A stretch of DNA of 5,524 nt, from contig JAGGZG010000354.1 in NCBI GenBank assembly GCA_021162125.1, positions 1 through 5,524 of the forward strand, in the 5' to 3' direction. Below are positions 1-5,524 of the stretch, piece after piece (within the stretch, counting starts at the first letter, position 1; every line of letters starts with the position of its first letter). The position numbers were made by a program, and so were the translations under genes. Origin of the DNA: Anaerolineae bacterium (GTDB lineage: Bacteria; Chloroflexota; Anaerolineae; JACIWR01). A model generated the notes under the pieces. It ran no database searches, had not been told where the DNA came from, and worked only from the letters and a program-made list of their open reading frames with translations.

Positions 1-55
1 CTATTTGCCCTCGAAACCCTAGTTTTAGCCGGAATTTATCCGGCGCCGTTCTGTA

Positions 56-78
56 GCCCGGCGATTTCATCGCCGGGC
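56..78. repeat. perfect 10-bp-stem hairpin, likely dispersed intergenic repeat
   Basis: GCCCGGCGAT (56-65) and ATCGCCGGGC (69-78) are exact reverse complements around a 3-base loop. A smaller 6-bp hairpin (gccgga/tccggc, 28-33 and 39-44) lies just upstream. No T-run follows the stem, so it does not look like a classic intrinsic terminator, although it could end transcription arriving from an unseen upstream gene. Read on the - strand the core is GCGAT-GAA-ATCGC, close to the hairpin at 5331-5344. That similarity suggests one dispersed hairpin family. No gene is visible in 1-248. A lone -10-like CATAAT at 110-115 has no good -35 partner. Confidence 0.7.
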
Positions 79-130
79 GGGGGCACAAAAGTGTCAACCT
101 ATTTCAGCCCATAATTGAACCATCCCGAGG

Positions 131-212
131 TCTTCACCACGGAGACACGGAGTGCACTGAGCTTCTTTATCCAAACCCAGAAAACTCCGTGTCCTCTGCG
201 TCTCAGTGGTTC
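131..212. repeat. long imperfect inverted repeat upstream of recN
   Basis: The left arm (136-152, accac..ggagac..acggag) pairs with the right arm (185-210). Read in reverse complement, the right arm gives accac-t-gagac, then about nine extra bases, then acggag. There is therefore one mismatch and one bulge in the stem, with roughly 30 bases between the arms. Dyads of this wording are scattered between genes in many Chloroflexota and other environmental genomes, as far as I recall. A related but not identical copy lies at 3226-3290. The right arm contains an open GTG at 189 in frame with recN, which could cause a false upstream start call. Confidence 0.75.
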
Positions 213-248
213 ACTTGCCACGCAATTTCAGTCCTGTTGAAGATAACT

Positions 249-2003
249 ATGTTGAGTGAACTGACCATCACCAATTTTGCCATCATTGACCAGTTGCACC
301 TGCGTTTTTCCCCCGGATTCAACGTCCTCACCGGGGAGACGGGCGCCGGCAAGTCCATCATCATCGACGCAGTGAGCCTGCTCCTGGGTGGCCGCGCTGA
401 TACGGGGGTCATCCGCGCTGGCGCTAACGAGGCACGGGTGGAGGGCATCTTCGTTCTGCGTCCGTCCAGCCAGGTGACCATTTTACCCTTGCTCCGTGAA
501 AACGGTCTGGAGGGCGACCGCGACGACATCCTGATCCTGGCCCGCGAGATTCGCCGCGAGGGACGGAGCGTCTGTCGAGTGAACGGGCGGGCGGTCACGC
601 TGACTATGCTGGGACGGATCGGGCAGCAGTTGGTGGACATCCACGGCCAGAGCGAGCACCTCTCCCTGCTGCGGGTGCGCGAGCACGTGGAGTTCCTCGA
701 CCGTTATGCTGGTCTGGGCGACCTGCGGGCGCAGTTGGCCGACCGGGTGAGCGAGCTGCGCCAGGTGAGGCGCGAACTCGACGCCCTGTTGCGCGACGAG
801 CGCGAGTTGGCCCGCCGCGCCGACCTGCTGGAATATCAGGTGGCTGAGATTGCCGCCGCCCGGCTGGAAGTGGGGGAAGAGGAGGAACTGATCCGGGAGC
901 GCACCCGTCTGGCCAATGCGGAGCGCCTGATGGAGCTGGTCACCGAGTCATACCGCGCTCTGGACGAGGGCTCGGAGACACAGGCTTCCGTGACCGACCT
1001 GATGGGCCAGGTGACCCGTGCTCTGGCCGCCCTGACCAGAATTGACCCCGGCGCCGAGGAGCAGAGTCGCATGGCGGAGGAGATCGCCAGCCAACTGGCC
1101 GAGCTGGCCCTTCAGGTGCGCGCCTATAGGGACGGGATTGAGTTCAGCCCGCAGCGGTTACAACAGGTGGAAGAGCGACTGGCCCTGATTTACAGCCTCA
1201 AGCGCAAGTACGGAGATTCCATCGCCGAGGTTCTGGCTTTTGGAGAGGCGGCGGCCGCCGAGCTGGAGACGATCACCCACAGCGAGGAGCGGGTGGAGGC
1301 CCTTCGCGCCCAGGAGGACGCGCTGTTGCGCGAGATCGGCCGGCTGGGGGCCGAGCTCTCTGCCCGGCGACGGGAGGCCGCTGATCGGCTGGCCGCGGCC
1401 GTAGAAGCCCAGCTTGACGACCTGCGGATGGCTGGGGCGCGCTTCGGCGTGAGCATCGTGCAGAACGAGGCGACGGACGGGGCCTGGGTGGGCGAGCGGC
1501 GGCTGGCCTTCGACAGCACAGGTCTGGACCGGGTGGAGTTCCTCATCGCCCCCAACGTCGGCGAACCGCTCAAATCCCTGGCCAAAGTGGCCTCCGGCGG
1601 TGAGACCTCGCGCCTGATGCTCGCCCTGCGCACCGTGCTCTCCACGGCCGACCGCACGCCGACGCTTATCTTCGACGAGATTGACCAGGGAATCGGCGGA
1701 CGTGCTGGCGGGGTAGTGGGTCGCAAACTGTGGGGCCTTTCCGTCAAATCCGGCACCGACGGCACCGGCCATCAGGTGCTATGCGTGACCCACCTGCCGC
1801 AACTGGCCAGCTACGGCGACGCCCATTTCAAAGTGGATAAAAAAGTGGTCGGCGAGCGGACGGTCACTCGCGTGCAGGAGCTCTCCCCGGAGGCGCGGGT
1901 GGAGGAACTGGCCCAGATGCTGGGTCTGGTGAGTGAGATGACCCGCAACAGCGCGCGGGAGATCCTGGCTCAGGCGCGGCGGGAGAAAGAAGCTGAAACG
2001 TAA
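249..2003 (+). CDS. recN: DNA repair protein RecN (SMC-like ATPase)
   Basis: This encodes a 584-residue cytoplasmic RecN, an SMC-family ATPase that acts on DNA ends in double-strand-break repair by recombination. That length is normal for the family (about 550-580). The N-terminal lobe starts MLSELTITNFAIID and carries Walker A GETGAGKS at 29-36 and the conserved VDIHGQSEH segment at 129-137. A long helical, Glu/Arg/Leu-rich coiled-coil region follows (about 160-390). The C-terminal lobe has the ABC signature ASGGETSR (448-455), Walker B LIFDEID (473-479) with D-loop QGIGG, and the switch His in VTHLPQ (H515). The ATG at 249 is chosen because it gives the canonical N-terminus. An in-frame GTG at 189 lies inside a repeat and would add 20 unrelated residues. 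The ribosome-binding site before 249 is weak (gaag, 239-242). A loop of about seven extra residues compared with E. coli RecN (near 499-506, Gly/Thr/Ser-rich) separates Walker B from the switch His. No LexA-type operator is apparent upstream, so SOS control cannot be claimed. Confidence 0.97.
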   Translation: MLSELTITNFAIIDQLHLRFSPGFNVLTGETGAGKSIIIDAVSLLLGGRADTGVIRAGANEARVEGIFVLRPSSQVTILPLLRENGLEGDRDDILILAREIRREGRSVCRVNGRAVTLTMLGRIGQQLVDIHGQSEHLSLLRVREHVEFLDRYAGLGDLRAQLADRVSELRQVRRELDALLRDERELARRADLLEYQVAEIAAARLEVGEEEELIRERTRLANAERLMELVTESYRALDEGSETQASVTDLMGQVTRALAALTRIDPGAEEQSRMAEEIASQLAELALQVRAYRDGIEFSPQRLQQVEERLALIYSLKRKYGDSIAEVLAFGEAAAAELETITHSEERVEALRAQEDALLREIGRLGAELSARRREAADRLAAAVEAQLDDLRMAGARFGVSIVQNEATDGAWVGERRLAFDSTGLDRVEFLIAPNVGEPLKSLAKVASGGETSRLMLALRTVLSTADRTPTLIFDEIDQGIGGRAGGVVGRKLWGLSVKSGTDGTGHQVLCVTHLPQLASYGDAHFKVDKKVVGERTVTRVQELSPEARVEELAQMLGLVSEMTRNSAREILAQARREKEAET

Positions 2004-2036
2004 AAACGTGATGCGTGAAGGCCACGTTTCACGTTT
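2004..2036. repeat. 13-bp inverted repeat with acgtttcacgttt motif
   Basis: aaacgtgatgcgt (2004-2016) pairs with acgtttcacgttt (2024-2036) at 11 of 13 positions around a 7-base loop. It starts immediately after the recN stop, and the same wording (gaaacgt) already begins in the last RecN codons. Repeats built from cgtgaaacgtgaa units are common intergenic sequences in some Chloroflexota, from memory. The stem is only moderately GC-rich and no T-run follows, so a terminator role is possible but not shown. Confidence 0.55.
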
Positions 2037-2060
2037 CCACACTTCATGGAAATGCACGAT

Positions 2061-2068
2061 AAGGAGAG
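2061..2068 (+). promoter_or_regulatory. ribosome-binding site that sets the peptidase start
   Basis: AAGGAGAG lies with its GGAG core (2063-2066) six bases before the ATG at 2073. Two in-frame ATGs further upstream (2046 and 2052) have no comparable site. This favours translation from 2073. Confidence 0.75.
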
Positions 2069-2072
2069 CCCT

Positions 2073-3167
2073 ATGCCAGCCAATTTCACCATCAACCGCG
2101 ACCGGCTACTGGATACATTCCTGACTCTGGTGCAGATTGACAGCCCCAGCGGGGAGGAGGGGGCCATCGCCGACTACCTGGCTGACCGGCTGACCGCCCT
2201 GGGGCTGGCAGTGCACCGCGACAGCGCGGGCAACCTCATCGCCCGCATGGACGGCACCGGCGAGCCCATATTGCTCAACGCCCACCTGGACACCGTCGGC
2301 CAGGACCGGGGCATCCGCCCCGTGGTCGAGGACGGGATCGTGCGCAGCGATGGCACAACTATCCTCGGCGGGGACGACAAGTCGGGGGTGGCTATTATCC
2401 TGGAGGTGTTGCAGACGTTGCAAGAACGCGGGCTGTCACACCCCCCGCTGGAGATAGCCCTCACCGTTCGTGAGGAGATTGGGCTGCTGGGCTCCAAGGC
2501 ACTGGACATGTCACAATTTCGGGCCCGCCAGGCGCTGGTCTTGGATAGCGGTGGCCCGATCGGGAGCGCCGTCGTTTCCGCCCCCTCTCAGAATGGGCTG
2601 CACGCCGTAGTCCACGGTAAAGCTGCCCACGCCGGCGTGAACCCGGAGGAGGGCATCAATGCCATCGTCGTCGCCTCGGAAGCCATCACCCGCATGCCGC
2701 TGGGAAGGATTGACGAGGAGACAACGGCCAACGTGGGGCTCATCAACGGTGGCACTGCACCCAACATCGTCCCCGACCGGGTGGAGATACGCGGTGAGGC
2801 CCGCAGCCGGGACGACGACAAGTTGGCAGCTCAGATACAGACCATGACCCGCGCCCTGGAGGAAGCCGCTGACCGGTACGGGGCCAGCGTGGAGATCGAG
2901 GTCACCCGCTCGTTCAGCGCCTATACTCTGGACGAGAACTCTCCACTCGTGCGGCGGGTAGTCCGCGCGGCGGAGCGGCTGGATCTGATCCCGGTTCTCG
3001 TCTCCTCCGGTGGGGGCAGCGACGCCAACGTGTTCAACGCCGGAGGGCTGGCTGCCATTGCTCTCAGTACCGGGATGAAGGATGTCCACACCCCGCAAGA
3101 GACCATCGCTGTGGATGATATGGTACGTAGCGCCGAGCTCGTGCTGGCCATCATCCAGCAGAAATAA
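2073..3167 (+). CDS. M20-family PepT-like metallopeptidase
   Basis: This encodes a 364-residue cytoplasmic di-zinc exopeptidase of the M20 clan, closest in style to the PepT-like group (the Bacillus YqjE type, as I recall). It probably removes N-terminal residues from short peptides. The full set of catalytic motifs is readable: H71 and D73 in NAHLDTV; the bridging Asp in GGDDKSG (99-105); E134 (general base) and E135 (ligand) in REEIGLLGS; D158 in LDSGG; and H339 in DVHTPQE. The inserted lid/dimerisation domain (about 173-285) carries the conserved H186 in GKAAHAG and the GGTAPNIVPD segment. The start at 2073 is set by a good ribosome-binding site; in-frame ATGs at 2046 and 2052 would add up to nine residues. 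The gene follows recN after a 69-bp gap and could be read through from it. Tripeptidase versus other aminopeptidase or carboxypeptidase specificity cannot be settled from motifs, so no symbol is given. The enzyme looks intact, with no signal peptide. Confidence 0.93.
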   Translation: MPANFTINRDRLLDTFLTLVQIDSPSGEEGAIADYLADRLTALGLAVHRDSAGNLIARMDGTGEPILLNAHLDTVGQDRGIRPVVEDGIVRSDGTTILGGDDKSGVAIILEVLQTLQERGLSHPPLEIALTVREEIGLLGSKALDMSQFRARQALVLDSGGPIGSAVVSAPSQNGLHAVVHGKAAHAGVNPEEGINAIVVASEAITRMPLGRIDEETTANVGLINGGTAPNIVPDRVEIRGEARSRDDDKLAAQIQTMTRALEEAADRYGASVEIEVTRSFSAYTLDENSPLVRRVVRAAERLDLIPVLVSSGGGSDANVFNAGGLAAIALSTGMKDVHTPQETIAVDDMVRSAELVLAIIQQK

Positions 3168-3225
3168 GACCAGCGCGCGATCAGGTAGTCTCCTCCAATT
3201 GCGTTGATCCAATGCAAGCTCATTG

Positions 3226-3290
3226 TTGAACCGCAGAGACCGCTGGGAAAACTATAAATCTCTGCAAACTCTGCGTGCTCTGCGATGGCA
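3226..3290. repeat. second long imperfect inverted repeat, gcagag type
   Basis: CGCAGAG (3232-3238) pairs exactly with CTCTGCG (3278-3284). Flanking bases add further, broken pairing (gaccgctggg on the left, aaactctgcgtg on the right). The A/T-rich centre contains TATAAA at 3253-3258, a -10-like hexamer. TTGAAC (3226-3231) lies 21 bases upstream of it, longer than the usual 16-18, so a promoter is possible but weakly supported. The layout matches the element at 131-212: an outer arm, an aaaac/tctttat-like A/T-rich middle, and a ctctgcgt arm close to the next gene. The rest of the gap (3168-3225) shows only a weak 7-bp dyad with one G-T pair (3199-3205 with 3211-3217). Confidence 0.65.
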
Positions 3291-3329
3291 AAGAGGCAGC
3301 AACACGAAAGAGGGAGACCACCCGCGGCC

Positions 3330-3339
3330 AGGAGGTGAT
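3330..3339 (+). promoter_or_regulatory. very strong ribosome-binding site that sets the phosphatase start
   Basis: AGGAGGTGAT is ten bases fully complementary to the usual 16S rRNA 3' end. Its GGAGG core (3331-3335) is seven bases before the ATG at 3343. This clearly favours 3343 over an open TTG at 3223 in the same frame, which sits at the edge of the repeat. Confidence 0.88.
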
Positions 3340-3342
3340 GAA

Positions 3343-4266
3343 ATGCAAGAGTTCTTCACCGCGTTCATCGAACTCAACGTGTGGTTGCAATCCTTCAGTA
3401 ACCCGTTTCTCGACACACTGTTCAGGGCCATTACCTTCCTGGGTAACGAGGAGTTCTATCTTGTCCTGCCCCCGCTGCTCTACTGGTGCTTCGATAAGCG
3501 CATAGGTGCACGGCTCACCATCCTCTTCCTGCTCTCCAGCTACCTCAATCAGGACCTCAAGGACCTGTTCAAAGTACCGCGACCGTTCATACGTGCACCG
3601 GACAAGGTGCGCCAACTGGTTCCCCTGAAAGAACCAATCACCTATTGCTTTCCCAGTGGGCACTCGCAGAGCACTGCCGTGGTATGGGGCTATCTGGCCA
3701 CCCAGGTGCGCAAGCGCTGGGCGTGGATCGTGGCTTTCGTCGTCCCCTTCCTGGTCGGCCTGTCGCGCATCTACCTGGGCGTGCACCATCCTATGTCCGT
3801 GCTGGGCGGATGGGCAATCGGCGCGCTGCTGGTCCTTCTCGGTCTGGGGCTCATCCCGGCGACGGGCAGGTGGCTGGCTCGCGGCGGGTTGAGCGCGCAG
3901 ATTCCGCTGGCCCTCGTCGTGCCGCTGGCGCTGTTCCTGGTCCATCCCACCGAAGGTACGGCGGCCACGATGGGTACCCTGATAGGCATGGGCATCGGCG
4001 TGGCGTTGGAACAGCGATACGTCGGGTTCTCGGCGCAGGGGGTATGGTGGAAGCGGGCGTTGCGCCTTCTGCTGGGTCTGGTGGTGCTGTTGGCGCTGTA
4101 CCTCGGCCTGAAGGCGGTGTTTCCCAGCATGGAGGAGGCAGGTTGGTGGTCGGGGCTGACCCTGCGCTTGGTGCGTTACGGGCTGGTCGGCCTATGGGCA
4201 GGAGGGTTGGCTCCCTGGCTTTTCGTCGTCACGAGATTGGCGGAGCGCGAAGAGCGAGCAGCGTAA
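3343..4266 (+). CDS. PAP2-family membrane phosphatase with altered third catalytic motif
   Basis: This encodes a 307-residue integral membrane protein of the PAP2 superfamily, enzymes that hydrolyse phosphate monoesters or diphosphates of lipids such as phosphatidate or undecaprenyl diphosphate. The three family motifs lie in order: KDLFKVPRP (K73-x6-R80-P81), PSGH (104-107), and SRIYLGVH (S141, R142, nucleophile H148). The family normally continues HxxxD; here it reads H148-HPM-S152, so the Asp that supports the catalytic His is Ser. Hydrophobic segments are visible at about 37-49, 57-69, 108-121, 127-140, 153-171, 186-202, 207-222, 238-256 and 278-297. The last four or so lie beyond the usual catalytic core. 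There is no cleavable signal peptide. The start at 3343 is set by a very strong ribosome-binding site; upstream in-frame residues would be repeat-derived. The next gene begins nine bases after the stop. The substrate is unknown. The Ser substitution could mean reduced activity, altered chemistry, or a tolerated variant of this clade. Confidence 0.92.
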   Translation: MQEFFTAFIELNVWLQSFSNPFLDTLFRAITFLGNEEFYLVLPPLLYWCFDKRIGARLTILFLLSSYLNQDLKDLFKVPRPFIRAPDKVRQLVPLKEPITYCFPSGHSQSTAVVWGYLATQVRKRWAWIVAFVVPFLVGLSRIYLGVHHPMSVLGGWAIGALLVLLGLGLIPATGRWLARGGLSAQIPLALVVPLALFLVHPTEGTAATMGTLIGMGIGVALEQRYVGFSAQGVWWKRALRLLLGLVVLLALYLGLKAVFPSMEEAGWWSGLTLRLVRYGLVGLWAGGLAPWLFVVTRLAEREERAA

Positions 4267-4273
4267 GGAGGAG
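4265..4273 (+). promoter_or_regulatory. ribosome-binding site overlapping the upstream stop codon
   Basis: AAGGAGGAG begins within the phosphatase TAA (4264-4266) and lies just before the ATG at 4276. Ribosomes ending on the phosphatase could restart here directly, so the two products are probably translationally coupled. Confidence 0.85.
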
Positions 4274-4275
4274 AA

Positions 4276-5298
4276 ATGGCAGGTATACCACATCCGATTA
4301 TGTGCATCCACGGTTTCGCCGGGCATCCTCAGGATTGGTGGGGGGATGGTTTCGCCGGTTATCTCGTCGAGAAAGGGGGTCTCGACCCGGACCTGATCCA
4401 CACCTTTCACTACGGGTACGACGACGAGGGTAACTACAACAACATGGGCGAGATCACCCACATCGCCCAGCGCCTCACTCGTTACGAGACCGACGATCCC
4501 GAGGAACTGAACAGCCAGTTGCTGCGCCTGAGCGAGAAAAGCCAGGCCAAGGGCGGCCCGGCCAAAGTGGACATCGTGGCCCACAGCATGGGCGGGATCA
4601 TCGCCCGCTATTATCTCAAGCAGCACAAGGCTGGGCTGTGGGACCCGGGGACGCCGTGTCCGGTGCGCAAGCTCATCGAGCTGGGCTCTCCCAACTGGGG
4701 ACTGGACGTCCTCAATCTGTTAGGGCTGATGCCGGAGGGCTCTTTCTTGACGAAATTGCTGCGCTTCCTGGAGAAATTGCCCGCCCTGGGCGGTCAGCCG
4801 GCGACTCAGTTACGCGAGTTGGAGACTGCCCTCCGCCAGATTCAAAATCGCGCCCGGGATGAGTTTTTCGCCACCGAAGTGCCTGGCGCGTGGTTGGTCA
4901 CCGCCCCGCCGCTCCGCCAAATGGCGGCGGATAGCGAGTTTATGCAAGAGCTAAACGCCCCCGGTGCCATGCCCACCGAGGTCTCGTATCACTGCCTGTA
5001 CGGGGACATCCGCGTCAGCCTGGCGGTGAACTGGGGACGGTTCACCGTGTACCGACGCACGGCGTACCTGGGCGATTTGCTGGTGCCGGTCGAGAGCGCT
5101 TCTACCGTGCCGGGTGTGGACTCCAGTAGCTACCCGTTCCCCTATCAGAAAAAGCTTACCCTGTGGATCGGAAAGCCTGCTGCGGCCGTCTCGGCCCAGG
5201 CCCAGGACCTGTCCGACTACCTGCCCCCCAGCTATCACAGCAACCTGCGCAAGAACCCTGAGGTCCAGGCCAAAGCCTTGCAGGTGCTAACCACCTGA
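4276..5298 (+). CDS. alpha/beta-hydrolase, lipase/PGAP1-like esterase
   Basis: This encodes a 340-residue hydrolase of the lipase type (class 2 lipase / PGAP1-like / DUF676 style), which would cleave a carboxylic ester. It opens directly with the first core strand and oxyanion motif PIMCIHGF (7-14). The nucleophile elbow VAHSMGG follows (101-107, S104), with the typical ARYYL helix after it and a LIELGSPNWG strand/loop at 133-142. A region with many helices (about 150-200) probably forms a lid. The likely acid is D267 in GDLLVPVESA, and the likely base is H321 in YHSNLRKNPEV, a usual C-terminal lipase arrangement. The triad is therefore complete. No signal peptide, lipobox or membrane segment is visible, so the enzyme is predicted to be cytoplasmic or at most membrane-associated. 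It is coupled to the PAP2 gene, which suggests a lipid-related substrate, but that is inference. The elbow has Ala rather than the common Gly before His-Ser, as many bacterial lipases of this group do. No specific substrate or symbol can be assigned. Confidence 0.9.
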   Translation: MAGIPHPIMCIHGFAGHPQDWWGDGFAGYLVEKGGLDPDLIHTFHYGYDDEGNYNNMGEITHIAQRLTRYETDDPEELNSQLLRLSEKSQAKGGPAKVDIVAHSMGGIIARYYLKQHKAGLWDPGTPCPVRKLIELGSPNWGLDVLNLLGLMPEGSFLTKLLRFLEKLPALGGQPATQLRELETALRQIQNRARDEFFATEVPGAWLVTAPPLRQMAADSEFMQELNAPGAMPTEVSYHCLYGDIRVSLAVNWGRFTVYRRTAYLGDLLVPVESASTVPGVDSSSYPFPYQKKLTLWIGKPAAAVSAQAQDLSDYLPPSYHSNLRKNPEVQAKALQVLTT

Positions 5299-5460
5299 GA
5301 GAGTTGTAACTGCTCAGGCTACTTCTGTTAGCGATTGAAATCGCCTCTAGAGGGCTTGCAGCCGCGCGTCCACCTACGTGGACGCGCCTGTCCACGCAGG
5401 TGGACAGCCAGCTTTCGCTCCTCAGGCGCGGTTTCAACCGCTGGCCTGAGTAGTAACTCT
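5299..5460. repeat. compound palindromic element of about 160 bp (possible MITE/REP-like unit)
   Basis: It is an overall imperfect dyad with nested hairpins. The outer arms are gagttgtaactgctcaggc (5301-5319) and gcctgagtagtaactc (5444-5459), which pair apart from a 3-base gap and one mismatch. Inside these, GCGATtgaaATCGC (5331-5344) faces GCGGTttcaACCGC, read as gcggtttcaaccgc at 5428-5441. The centre holds two GTCCAC hairpins. It begins one base after the hydrolase stop. No coding sequence is convincing inside it. The structure fits a non-autonomous mobile or REP-type repeat and may also block read-through, but no T-run marks an intrinsic terminator. Confidence 0.7.
5364..5407. repeat. twin back-to-back GTCCAC hairpins
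   Basis: The first hairpin has the perfect 10-bp stem gcgcgtccac/gtggacgcgc around loop ctac (5364-5387). The second has the perfect 8-bp stem ctgtccac/gtggacag around loop gcag (5388-5407). The reverse complement of the second core (gtccacctgcgtggac) differs from the first core (gtccacctacgtggac) at one base. The pair can therefore also fold as one long stem, forming the centre of the larger palindromic element. Confidence 0.85.
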
Positions 5461-5524
5461 GAAAGTTCATCAACCGCCGTGTTGGGCCAATGGGCCCGGT
5501 GATCACCCATAATCAGTAGCTGAG
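5461..5524. other. tail of the window with no gene seen
   Basis: These 64 bases contain a 10-base perfect palindrome GGTGATCACC (5498-5507) and two GGGCC blocks (5484-5488 and 5492-5496). Palindromes of this size are expected by chance several times in a window this long. No start with a ribosome-binding site is visible on either strand. Confidence 0.5.

Noticed and set aside
100..248. Search for a LexA/SOS operator upstream of recN
   Set aside because: GAAC at 117-120 has no GTTC partner at the required spacing, and no other palindrome of LexA type is present.
1158..1772. Open frames of 204 and 191 residues on the - strand opposite recN
   Set aside because: Two overlapping frames stay open on the same strand, both low-complexity and without family motifs, as expected for shadows of a GC-rich gene.
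3199..3217. Small dyad ttgcgtt/aatgcaa as a terminator after the peptidase gene
   Set aside because: The stem is seven pairs including a G-T pair, is AT-rich, and is not followed by a T-run.
3220..3945. A 241-residue open frame on the - strand opposite the phosphatase
   Set aside because: It is antisense to a gene with clear catalytic motifs and its Gln/Arg/Glu-rich composition shows no domain. The openness follows from the codon bias of the real gene.
3645..4433. A 262-residue open frame on the + strand overlapping the phosphatase and hydrolase genes
   Set aside because: Its translation is Arg/Gly/Pro-rich low-complexity sequence typical of an alternate frame in GC-rich DNA, it has no ribosome-binding site, and it overlaps two genes with clear family motifs.
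5299..5460. CRISPR array from repeated GTCCAC units
   Set aside because: Only two units exist, they are back to back with no spacers, and they are inverted relative to each other rather than direct repeats.
5328..5510. Short open frames on the - strand across the terminal palindrome
   Set aside because: They run through the hairpin repeats, lack ribosome-binding sites and show no recognisable domain.

Overview
The window is a GC-rich bacterial chromosome segment with four complete protein genes, all on the + strand, separated mostly by short gaps that contain palindromic repeats. Two things suggest a Chloroflexota-like bacterium (Anaerolineae or a relative). One is the wording of the RecN C-terminal motifs. 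The other is the kind of intergenic repeat: accacGGAGACacggag-type and gcagag-type dyads, cgtttcacgttt runs, and GCGATtGAAATCGC hairpins. This assignment rests on recall of similar genomes, not on a search, and is only moderately secure.

Layout. Positions 1-248 hold no gene but contain a 10-bp-stem hairpin (56-78) and a long imperfect inverted repeat (about 131-212). Next comes recN (249-2003), a complete SMC-like DNA-repair ATPase. A 45-bp dyad-containing gap leads to an M20-family PepT-like di-zinc peptidase (2073-3167). A 175-bp gap with a second, related inverted repeat (about 3226-3290) precedes a multi-membrane-segment PAP2-family phosphatase (3343-4266). Nine bases later, with its ribosome-binding site overlapping the phosphatase stop codon, lies a cytoplasmic alpha/beta-hydrolase of lipase type (4276-5298). 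One base after that stop begins a compound palindromic element of about 160 bp (5299-5460), followed by 64 bp in which no gene is visible.

How the genes relate. recN and the peptidase look like housekeeping neighbours with no obvious shared pathway. The phosphatase and hydrolase are probably co-transcribed and translationally coupled. Both are of types that act on lipids or lipid-linked esters, so a shared lipid-related role is a reasonable inference, but no substrate can be read from the sequence.

No CRISPR array, RNA gene, phage gene, transposase or defence system is visible. The points most worth a second look are the PAP2 enzyme, whose third catalytic motif has Ser where the family has Asp, and the way repeat elements fill every gap except the coupled one. 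I do not see an undescribed multi-gene system here.
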